Source: Diphasiastrum complanatum (taxonomy: Eukaryota > Streptophyta > Lycopodiopsida > Lycopodiales > Lycopodiaceae). Taken from it: a DNA stretch of 64,000 nucleotides. The notes under the pieces are model-generated. The model was not told where the DNA came from and did no database searches. It worked only from the letters and a program-made list of their open reading frames with translations. The stretch is from positions 40,957,244 through 41,021,243 of the forward strand of contig CM055104.1 in NCBI GenBank assembly GCA_029204225.1, given 5' to 3'. Shown piece after piece: positions 47,585 through 59,600 of this stretch (positions are counted from its first letter, which is position 1; the number at the start of each line of letters is the position of its first letter). Position numbers and translations under genes: made by a program.

Positions 47585-47681
47585 TTAGAGAGCCCAATTA
47601 GGAAGGGGGCACGTATATGACCACTTAGAGCTGGAATATCGTACACAGTGCAGCCATAGTCCTTCCAAGGGATCCTCATAC
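47585..47681 (-). CDS. RPUS7: RPUS7 last exon
   Basis: 97 bp, acceptor GCAG, ending at TAA (47585-47587). It encodes YEDPLEGLWLHCVRYSSSKW then SYTCPLPNWAL, the conserved C-terminus of the family. Confidence 0.92.
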
Positions 47682-50600
47682 CTGCATCCAATTGGTGATT
47701 TACATATATAAAGAATACTTCAGTGAACTACAGAAAGAAAGTCAATTGCCAATTGATTGACAGTTTCATATAGCGTACTTCACTGAACTGCACAGAGAAA
47801 GTCAATCTACTGGATGTTATCCTAGCTTAAGATGTTACTTACATGAACAGGTTTGATACATTTACTTGAATTTACAGTACTATCTTTATGGCCTTTCAGT
47901 TGCTTTAATCAGCTTACCCAGAGGGTTCTAAATTTGGGCAATTCGTACACATAGGATCCAGTGTAAAATCTATAGGACCACTTTCTAATATGTGTTGATT
48001 TAGCTCTCGATCGCAACTTTCTATAACTTTCAGCTTATTTCGTAGAATTTTATCCTGCTGCAACTGTCTCTCAGAAGCTGCATGATTGCTCCTCAAATCT
48101 GTACCAGGTCCACAGGTTGCAGACATATCTTCTCTACTGTGACTTGAAGTTTTACTGGCCTGACAACAAATAGAAAGAACCTGTGCTCCCTCCAGCTGAG
48201 ATTTGCCAGCATTTGGCTCCACGGTAACTTCTGAGCATGATTTCCCTCCAGAGAGATCAAGAGATTTCTCACAATCTGCGAGTTTTTCATTACAAAGAGC
48301 ATGTGACGTTTCTGACAAATTGGGACCATGAGGTCGTTTGGCTGCAATATCGGCAGCCGTCCCTTGACTCGAACGCTTGGCGGGATTCTTATGCAGATAC
48401 AGTGCATCATTCGCTATCGGGTGGCCCAAATGTTGCAGATGAACACGAATCTGGCAATATACAAAAGAACTATTACATCAATCGTTTGTTGCAACATAAT
48501 AGTGCAAATGAATACAGATCTGCAAAGTCATAGAAGAATAACCTGAAAGTGGGCCTATCTATTTATTGATAAATTCTGAAAAAGCCTCATGCGGTACCAA
48601 TAAGAGTGAGAAGATCTAATAGAGACAAGATTCTAACTAGGCGATTAGTCAACGATTGAGGTCTGTTTAGTGAATCTAGATGGACAGGTTCATCGGGTCA
48701 AATTAGCAAATGGACTGTTGGAGACCGCTAAAAAGTAAAACCCCAAGCTTTATCAAAATATTGCTTGGCAAGCAGTATTAGAAGATATTATGTCGGTTGA
48801 CAACCTTGATGAGACCTTCGTATTGTGATATAACCTAATAAGTATATTAGGTTACATTTGGTTTTACAAGTTTTGGTACTTGCAACTTAAATAATAGTTG
48901 GCGGTCCGAATTAATCTGGGTGCAACCTTGCCCCTATATCAATTTTGTATTGGTCTGTATTTCATTATGAGGAGAGTGGAGATTGTAATGGTAGTTAGTC
49001 TTCTCTGATTGTGAATGATGATTGCTTGCAATAGATGGTACGATTCTGGATGCAATAGACTCTAAATCTAACAAACAGCAACTATGAATTCATTAACACC
49101 AAGTAATAAATCGCAAAAAGCTGCTACAGAATCACAGTTCTTATATTAGAATGTGCTAGCCAATCATGATTTAAATACAGAAATAAAGGATCTCCTAGAT
49201 CAATTTTCTTATCTATCATCTGCAACAGAGATAAGAGTTACAGGCACCAGTCATCCAAAAGAAACAGACAACTTATTTACACGATTATCATCAATTTTCT
49301 GGTAGCATGCAGCAAAAAAGTTTGTTTTCCACTTGATTTTTACAGGACATTTGCTGTTGGAATCTTTGATAGACACACACAGGAAGAGGCCAATACCAAG
49401 TGGTGGAATTTGCCATAGGCACTCACAAGAACATGAAAAAGTTTGATCCCAACAGTTCATTTCCTGCGAAGAATTGAATTTGCACTCAGGGATGCTAGGG
49501 TCCCCAACATCATTTCTGGTCAATTATAAATCAGTACATCAATTGTATAATAGCTGGACTTTGACCATTTGATGATTTGGTGAAATCAATTATGTGAAGA
49601 TATATGAAATAAATAATGGTTGTTATTGATGTACATTGTATCATGTGGCACAAGAATTTTCACAAACATTAAGGTCATAGATGATGCGGTATGCAGATGC
49701 AGCAATATTATCTGAGCAAAACAAGGTGTTATACCAGTACCTGATGGGTCCGACCAGTGAGAGGCATACAGCGTACAATACTGAATGCACCATCCGTGCT
49801 CAACCGCTGAAATCGTGTCAAAGCAGGTTTTCCTTTCACATCATCATCTACTGAATGAAAAAAAAATTTCCCATGTTTGCCAGCAATTAGCTTGTCATCC
49901 ACCATTGAATCATCATTCCTAGGCACTGCAATCTATAACAAGAAAAATCAAGGGATTGCCTAACTTGATCATTGTACAAAATGTTTTTTTAGCTCCAAAA
50001 TCAGCATGAGATTAAACACTAAACAATCACAACATGTCAATTAGCTGTAAAAGTTGTTCCACAAAATGTATCACCATCTCATGCTCTTTCGTAGCCCCAC
50101 ACACAAGCAACGGCTGAATAAAGAAGATTCCAGAACATTATTAGCTTCTGATTTGCAATCAAATCTCTTCCAAGCAACATTTGCGTTTATGACACATTCT
50201 TGAAAGTGAAAATTTTTAAGGAATAAACAGCAAGTTGGCTGCAATAATGCCTACAGTTGAAGCATCAAATTGAAACTCAAGTGGAAAGGCCATTTCAGCC
50301 TATGAACCAAATAATGGCAGTTTCTTTGTAAATATTACAAATGTAATGGCAAGTGCGTTAGATTTCCTAAGAAAACGCACCTGGACTGTGCTTCTCCCAT
50401 CACGGGCATTGTAAACAATTGCTACATCAACAAGGACCTGCACACACAACAATATATTGCAGAAGCCAGTCAAATGAAAAGCATTTACAAGCTGTGAGGA
50501 TCCTAAAATCATGGTCTTGCTGGCTTATCATTATATGCTCAAGCAGCACTCACCAGAGCCAACAAACACAGTTTTGTTTCAAAAAACAGTTTGGTTTCTC

Positions 50601-53600
50601 TTAAAGTAATTAGGAACTCAGAGTCTAAAAGACACTGCATTGGGAAAATGCATACGCAATGATGATTAGTAAATTCAAGATATAGGGCATCAATATTTAA
50701 GAAGATAAACCTCTTGTTCAACTCCCATCTCAAGTTAGCAGCTAAGGCCTACAAGTCACTGGAACTAAGTTATTGAACCCGTGAAATACTTCGAATAAAG
50801 GAAGACAGTTTGACAGCAAAACGCAATCACTTGCACAGAGGTTCGGCCACCTAGAAATGGATAATGAGCTTGATATGTAAAGTCCAATGAATTCACAGGC
50901 TTGCAAGAAGAAAACCTATCAAATAATAAATTCGTGTTTTAAAAAGCATTTTGGCTTGCAATTTTGGTACTAGATTCTCTACGTTATTTTTGCTTTCAGG
51001 AGTTTCTAGTTGGCAAGCAACACATAAAATGTATACCAGTCGCAAAAAACATGTTCATCAAGTTTTAAATATTTTTTGAACTATTGATATAACCAAGAGA
51101 AAAGATAAATATATCAAGATAGCCTACTGTTTGATCCTAGGAAAGTAAATATGGAATAAACGATAAAACCAGCAAGTTTTCAAGGTGGTAGATGTTGTAG
51201 AATTTTAGTCTTTTCAAAGGTTTGTTGATAATGCTAGAACAACCAGAATGCTTCTTAACGAGCAAATTGAAGTAAAGTTTCTCGTACAATGGCCTTATCT
51301 CTTTTGAATGATCCAACAAGGATAGAAACAAGAGTGTGAAGCTTAATCACAAGCCAATCAAGGAATTCAATGGTAGAAACCTAACCATGTGTAGGTCATC
51401 CAAGTATACACAGGACTCTAGATTTGGTCAGAAGAGAGTTTTATTAGCCAAAACTTAAGCCTTATGTCAAGTCTTATGTAATAAGATGTAAACTTGTCTA
51501 TTAGCTAAAGTGGAATGCTTAAAAGGCTAGAGGGTTATTGCATCCCTTAAATATCCCTCAAAAGAGGTGGGAAAGCATATCTGTGGAATTTGTAGTTGGA
51601 CATCTAAAAACCCAACAACAAAATGATTCTATTTGGGTAGTTGTGGATAGGTTAACTAAGTTAGCCATATTCATACTAGTTAAGCCAACTACAAACGCTT
51701 CAGATTTATTACAGGTCACTTTTGGTCAGCAGTATTCCATAAGAACTAATTAGACTATGGAGGATATGTTGAGAACATATGTGTCTCACAGGCAGTCTCA
51801 TTGGGAGAAGGATTATATTCCTTCAATTGAGTTTGCTTATTATATAGAAGAAAACATTCTACTACAGTTTATAGTCTGTTTATGCTTATGTAAGAGTTTT
51901 CAACCTAGATCTCCGATTAATGTGGAAACAAAATCTATTAAGATTTAGAAAGTTACTGATTTCCTGCATGAAATGCAAGAAATGTTGCAATTAGCACGTG
52001 AAAGTATCTGTAGTGTGCTCAAGGTAGAGCTAAGCACTATGCTAATCTTAGGAGATCTCCCAGAGCTTTTAAAGTTAATGATTGGGTATATCTTAGAATT
52101 CCAAAAGATTCTAGGACAATGCATATTAGAAAGCATTATAAATTGTGTACCCGTGTCACAATCCTTCTCAATCGTAAACCGCCAAGTGCCGATCACCTTA
52201 TGAAACATAACACACATGATCCACCCCGCCATAGGATCTTATCCAAATCCACCCTCCATGCCCTGGCCCACGTCCTAATAACAAGTAGGATCCGACCTCC
52301 AACCCTAACAGCGTCCCCTACCGCCAAGGCCATTAGCCTTCACCCACCCCTGGCTAGCTCTCATCCTGGCTATACACAAGCGCTCTACCATCCACCTTCT
52401 CCTAGGTATATAGGATGAATGGTAACTGAGATCTCCTCCCCTTGTATACTTCCAAGGTAGAAGTCTCCAAGCCAAGGACACATCCCTGATTACGACAAGT
52501 GGCATACATGCAGTCCACGCATGTCCATGCATGAGTCATTGGTCAAGTCAATAGGCCTAGTCCAACGTCCAGTTTCAAGTTAGGGTTTGGGACCCAAATG
52601 GTTGGGTCCCTAACATTCCCTCCCCTTAAAAGCCTTTTCTTCTAAGGTAGGAAATTTGGGAACCTCAATCTAAGGCCCCGCTCCTTTTCCCAAGTATCCT
52701 CGTCATCGGATCTACCTTTCCAATGAACCAAGTACTCAGTCACCTGCAAGTGTTTGAGCCCACGTTGACGTTCATCAACAATGGCCCGAGGTTCAAAAGG
52801 TAATAAGGTTGATATATCCTCTAATTGGACTAGTCTATCCCATAGAATCAATTCATCCTTTCCACAGAGTCATTTTCTTAAACAACTTATGTGGAAGAAG
52901 GGGTGAATTTTGATTCCTTGAGGAAGGTCTAGTCGATAGGCATTTTGATTGGGCATTTCGATTGAATTTCTTTACAATACAGAAAGGCCCAATATAACAA
53001 GGCGATAACTTAGGACATAGCTCCATCAGCATCATCAACCTCATGAGCACGAACAGCAATGATAACACTAGGAGTTACCTAAAAGATTTAACTTAATGGT
53101 CTGGGCTCTTATACTTGAAGCATATTCCATGCACAAACAAAGTGTGCTGAAGTGGATCGGCATTTTTTCAAAGGCAGATACAGCTTTAGTACTGTAAAAC
53201 ATATAGGTTACATTCACTAAGGCACTATCTAGAGAGATTTTTGAAACATTTGAAGACATAGTTGAGATTGTTGAAATTATAATAGCCATTGCAAGTGTGC
53301 AAGGGGCCTTTTAGGGAAAAAAACGTCTATTTCATGTTTGTTATATTACATTTGATAACACCCATGGCTCAAAACCATATGACTACGAAGCATAGTTTTG
53401 GGAAACGACATTTCCCAGGTTTTTTATGGGAAACGAGTGTGGAGAAATGATATTGGGAAATGCCATTTCTCCAACTGGGAAACACATTTCCACAATCATT
53501 TCCCAAAACAAAACCTAAAAAACTACATGTGGGAAACTCATTTCCCATAACTCGACCCTGCTGAAAAACAGCCTACCAGAAAAGGAACAGCACTACTGAG

Positions 53601-56600
53601 AACCAAATCAATAGGGGTCCTGGATTGCAATTCTCTGCTCATCGTTGCCCTACAATTCCTATTCCTATTCCCTTCTTATTGAAATTCATGTGTACATGTC
53701 ATTCAAATTAGGTTCATTAGTAACCTGTAAGAAAACAGTAATGATTATTTGTTTGAAAATATTACAAGTACGTAATAGATAAAGAAAATTTGAGATTTAA
53801 TATTTTAGTCAAATGTTATCTTCTGGCAAACTTTTACGACAATGTGAGGACATGTTGTTTCCCATATCCTGTTTCTCGTTTCCCATTTCCCATTTCGTGG
53901 GGGTCTGCATATCCTGGGTGGAAATCGTTTCCTAGAATTATGCTATGAAGCCCATTTACCATTGTACACTTGTATCTTGTGTAAATAAATGCATCTCCAA
54001 TTTCCATACAGGGTACACTTCTGACACTAATGAAGACAATAATCACTGCAAGCCAAGTGATTGCAAGTTCCAACACAAACTGAGGCCGTAATTATGAAAA
54101 ACCTCAACGTGAATCTAAATTGTCCAATGTTGTTCATGCTTATTGAAGCAATGAAATGCTGTCACTTCATAGGTAGTTGCATGAACATGCCCGTTAAGGA
54201 AAAAAAGAGTTGGAGAAGAATTTTGAGAGATGTTATGAAAAATGTTTGACAACTATTATGGTTCCAAATTTCAGTGTTTGCTGTACTTATGATTTTGAAG
54301 CATCTGTGCTTAAAGCCTCACTGGATAACTAAGAGAAAAATTGGCCCCTGAGTGCATGTGTCATCACTTATGGTACAATACACAGGGATGTTTCCCTCAA
54401 GGAAAAGCCCTTACCTGGAAAGATAATCGTATACTGAGCTAGCTCCTTAGTAAGACTAGTGTGGAGACCAATTGACTCACCATAGTTGGAATAACCCCTC
54501 CTTATATAGTCTAGTTACACATTTGTACCTTAAAATGGAATATTAGATAACCAAATCTAATTGCAAGTAACAAATTAAAACTATGTAGTTTGGTCTGAAT
54601 AAGCATACAGATAGCCATTTTTTATATGATGCAATATTGTCTCTCTTTGCACAATGATTTGTCTTTGACGAATGCTATAGACTAGCAATATCAAAGAAGT
54701 ACAAACCTAATTTGAAGTGAGCCCTAGTTTTCTGTATATATCTAACCTTCTTCTGGGCTACGTAAGCTGATGAGAAACATCGATAATTGATATAATGGGC
54801 AGTAAGTGTATACATTGTGTATACCTGTTGTAAGATTAAAAGTACGCATGGTGTCAGGTTGTGAAAAGTTCCTAAGAATACATAATTGGCATGCATGATG
54901 AATGGGTATTTTCATGAATGCTTGACTAATTGATTGAGTGGCTCTCATAAGCTGGCTTTACTCTTTAAGCCACCAATATTTAAAAAAATCTTCTTTGAAG
55001 TTATTTTCAATGCCAGTAACTTCTGATAACTTGTAAAGGAGGAAATAATATAAGTAGTCCAGCTAATAGTAGCATTTTCTCGGTAGAGCCTTTGGATATT
55101 TGTAGAGTATCCACAGTCTCTAACACACAACATCAAATTCTGCGACTGGTCAGTTGGCTCATTTATAGAATTAAAAAACTTTATAAAACCATCTCCCCGT
55201 CTTCTCTGCTAGCTAAAATTTACAAACTAAATCAAACATCAACATAATGTGAAATGTCAGAAGACTACCTCATCTGGAGGGAAGACACCTTGAACTTTGG
55301 CAAGATACTCCTTCTGGATAGAGCAATCTTCAATCTACTAGCAAAGAGATAATGATCAGCTAGAATGCCTTTGAGAAGGAAAAAACATGCATCAACCTCG
55401 AACCTTCCTTAAAGTCTGCTATGCTAACTTATCTGAATTGGCTGAGTTTTGAATGTGTCAAACCAAGAAAAAGGAGTAAGTCTAAAAAGGCCTAACATAA
55501 TATGTTTTTGTGACTCCTTCAATTGCCTTTAGGCGATTGCCTTCCAAGAGCTACTGTGAAGGTGCCAAACCGTCAAACATAAGGAAAGGCAGGAAGTTAC
55601 GCCCGCTATAACTAGACATCAATTCTTAATACCTCTTTACGAAAGCAATCCGCTGTTGCGGCATTCTTAGCCAAGATGAGAAGCCCAGAAACTAGTCGAT
55701 CGAGTCTATGTATTGCTAACAAACAGCAACTCACATGTCAAGGATCGCACTGACATATGCATTCATTGCAGAAGAACCAGTTTTTCTGTGGGAAGGATAC
55801 GAAAAAGATGACCAGTCTTATGTTCTGCCTGCAGAATACCAAGAACAGTATTTTTGCGGTATTGTCCACAAGGATGAACCTGCATGTGAAACAAAATTGT
55901 GAATCGTGTGTTGAATGGAATACGAACGACATCATATGAAACTTAATACGAGCTTGCTTATGCTTACATATTGTCTACATGCCAATGTGGCAACAAAAGC
56001 CTGGACAGTATTTAGAGCTCCACAACAACTTCTTGTCCCACATGCAGATTCTATTAAACATCATGTTTTTCAAAAAGTTTTCCCATTACAAGAAGAAGCC
56101 GTTTGCAGACAGGCCTATGCAAAAGACAGTAACATCACTTGGTAGTTTTAACCACTAAAGTGACCACGTCGTGCAATATAACATGCTGGAATTTGTACAT
56201 TATAACAAAAAATAACAGAATAGCGATGCCCCAGTCCAGAATGACTGCCAGACGACAGAAGTTCCAGCCCATGCTTACAACAAAACAAAGGCCATCACTA
56301 CCTCAGGCATTTCATGCATTAAAGAAAGCATTGCATGGCTACTTGTTACAGCTTGCTATACTTTGACTGTGCCCTTGCTATGCTAAGCTGAAAGCAGTTG
56401 CTATATACATGCACCCTTTGCAACAGAAGCTAGCTGTGTAACTAGATTTTCTGGTAACCTGTCAATGTGCATGCAATAACTTCTACTTTGTTACAGAAAC
56501 TATAAGGTCACAGAGGAATGTCCTGTAGTCTAGACCAACGAAACATTAGAGTCTAGCAAAGAAGTGGTTTCGGAGGAGTATTGCTACACCAGTTAAACGA

Positions 56601-59600
56601 TCTCTTTCAAAATCAATTTAAAGCTCACACTACCTACTAGGACTGTCATTCAACCACTATAACCATCTAGTTCAGTGCTGTCTCAATGTTAGCACTTTGG
56701 AGAGAATGGGCTTGTTTTATCATTTTTAAACCATGGTAAAATTGAATTTCACTACTAAATATTGGAAGTAAGGAGTGAGGCAATTAGAATGTTCCACACT
56801 TATGGCATAACATTCTTTGAAAATTTTGAGGGAAAAATAGAAAAACTTCAGGATCCTTCCTCAAGCCTCCCTGCCCTTTGGGGCTCCTGAACTAAGAATG
56901 GTGATCCCTTCAACTGCCATTCGCTTCCTGCTCTTTTTCGCACTCCATTCCCTTCTGTCCCCAGGTCCTACTTGGATTTACCCTCCTTCCAGCTTCTACT
57001 CAGTTCCCCTCTTATGTCATCAGCTCTCATTTGAATTTCTGGCTACTCACAAGGTTCCAACTGTCCCTCTCCGTGATATTTTACCCTTTCACTGTACCTG
57101 CTACCATTCTGTGTCCTTCACCAGATCACATTAACTCTCTCACTCCACCTCCAAGGCCGCTTCCCAGTGCTCCTTTCTGCAAGTCCCTCTCCTTGACAGC
57201 AACTCTCCAGGCCACTCCCTCTTTAGGTATTTTCCCAGCCCACATTTCCAGTCCCAGCATCACTTTTGATCAGTATATTCTTATGAAATAGATTCGAGAA
57301 ACAAACAACATAAACTGAGGGTCAAACTTGGTTTATCATACACATCCTTTCAGGCCTTGAAACGGACTAGAAAAACTACTGTTACAATACCAAACAAAAA
57401 AAAGTCAACCTTTCAATAACTGTGAGCATCCTTCTCAAGTCTCTCTCATTTATCTTCAATGCAGCCATATTATGCTGCAAGATATCTAAAAACCGTTGCA
57501 CTTTTAAGGTTGTGGCGAAAAGCCAGATCAAAATCATTTCCTCATGAAGAAAGTGGTTCACTACATGAAAAATTTGCTCTTCGGTCCTTGGAAAAACACA
57601 GAAAATGCACTATGACATGAATTTTGAAGACATAACTTATTATTCTCATAACACAATACCAGCAACACCAATTTTCTATACTGTCTTGGAATTAGGGTTA
57701 CTCTTATGAAAACGTTAGGTTACTTACTGGGATAGAAGGTGGCTTGCATACAGTGATGACATCATCAGTTTCGTCCAAGACAGTCACCGAACCAGCAGCA
57801 ACAGGCGGCTCATGTCTGGCTCAACAAGTTCGTATAGAAAGAATAAGTGTACGATTTCAACAACAACATGATAAGGTACCACAACTCCCTCAAACTTCAA
57901 AAACATACTGATACAAAAAAACAGAAATTTGAACATGCTTTTTCAAGCTTTATCAGGATAATGCAAACAGTTTGTTCCCCACCATGCAAGTAAAGAAAGT
58001 GCACATAAGAAGCCTTAAATTGGCAAATCATTTAGACTCCAAAACAAATTGAAATGCTGGTGAGAAAACAGAGATATTCCAAAACTGAAGAAAATATCAA
58101 ACTCAAAACTTTACTAGAAAAGAAAAAGAAAAAACAACTACCTATGAACAAAGTGGCTCAAACATTGAGAAGAATGAACAACATAATCCTTATCAACCTT
58201 CTGGCCATCCACACATATTCGTCCACAATCAACTGCCTTTACCTGACACAGCAACCAATCAAGTGCATTGTCATAATGACTAAAAGACATACAGTGTAGC
58301 GATAACAAGGTCTGAACCAGATTGAGTACAAGCGGATAGTACATCAAGGTAACAGCCAAAGATTTGAGACTGTCCAGGTAAGGATCTTCACAAATAGGTG
58401 AGAATTTCAATATGCATACCGTTCACAAACAAAAAAGCATAGAAGCGGAGACCGCAATTATACAACAGCAACAACACTTCTACACCTTATCAAACTTTTG
58501 AAACATGAAAGTCTTAATCGTAGTCTGTTTTGGTCTTTATTTGTCTAGTAACTCCTAAATTCTAACTGCTAAAATCTATGAAAGAACCCATATGACAAAA
58601 CAAACTCAAAGGATGTTGCATCCACAACAATTAATAAACCATTCGAATGAATTTTGTTCGGAATGATGCTCCCAAGTTGCAAAGGCTTGCCACCCGCGTC
58701 CTCTCACATACCATGATCTGTCTAGAGTCTAGACTAAGAACCTTTAGACGTCAACATTTAAGTTTTCTATTTTGTTTCAGATCATTTACTGAGAATCGAG
58801 ATCTTGGTTTAACTATTAACACTTTAATTCTATAGGTTAATCCCAATGAAATCGATGTGGCATGGGTTCCAGACTTGCCAAGATCACAAGATGAGGAGGA
58901 TGCATATGCTATACTCCATCACGAGGTCTTAGCGACTGCAGGTTGATTTTGAATCCCGATTCCCGGTTTTCGATTCACTGCTTTATATTAGTATTTTGTA
59001 GATTGTAAATTGTAATTTGTAAGTTACAAGTTTCTAACCCTTGTCCAATCATCGATGTCGATCCTAAATCCTGATTCCTTGTGTGCACTGCACAAGGCCT
59101 ACCACTTGAGTTGCTGCATCACGTAGGACTAGGAGGGCAAGAGAGGGTCCAAGCCTTTTCACGAAAAGAAAAAAAAAACCCTAAAAAAATTTCCGTTTCG
59201 AACCTAGATTAAAAAAAATAAAAAAAAAATTGGAAAATAGCTTATGGCTGAAATTTTTTTAGGGGATCAATGGTCAAACAAGTGTTTTGCCTCTCAGAAG
59301 TGCAGTAGATGAGGCACAAACAGATCTTATTTTCAGTAGCTATCCGGTTGTCATTTGCTCTGGTTTTCAGTAAATGTTAATGCTACAGTTTGGACTATCA
59401 ACTGTATGGATGATGATCACTTTTGCAATCGATCACTGGAGATGTGAGTGCAATGTACATACAGTTGGGGGCATAAATATTGGGCCCTTCTCAGCACGCA
59501 TTTGGACCCTATTTTTATCTACAGGGGGCGGTAGCATTTTTATCTACAGTGTCTATATAGCAGGAAGCTCTAGGGGGTTCGGGGGCGGTAGCCCCCCGGG

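Larger units (their letters stand above)
50438..55268 (-). other. RPUS7 large intron
   Basis: 4,831 bp holding a gypsy integrase remnant, the 3' end of an opposite-strand chromovirus with its LTR, and a hAT-type MITE. The remaining parts (50438-51499 and 53951-55268) show nothing recognisable. Confidence 0.8.

Noticed and set aside
58839-58935. Host exon on the plus strand (VNPNEIDVAWVPDLP)
   Set aside because: It has AG and GT borders, but no further exons are found and it sits beside a hAT transposase remnant, so a transposon origin is more likely.
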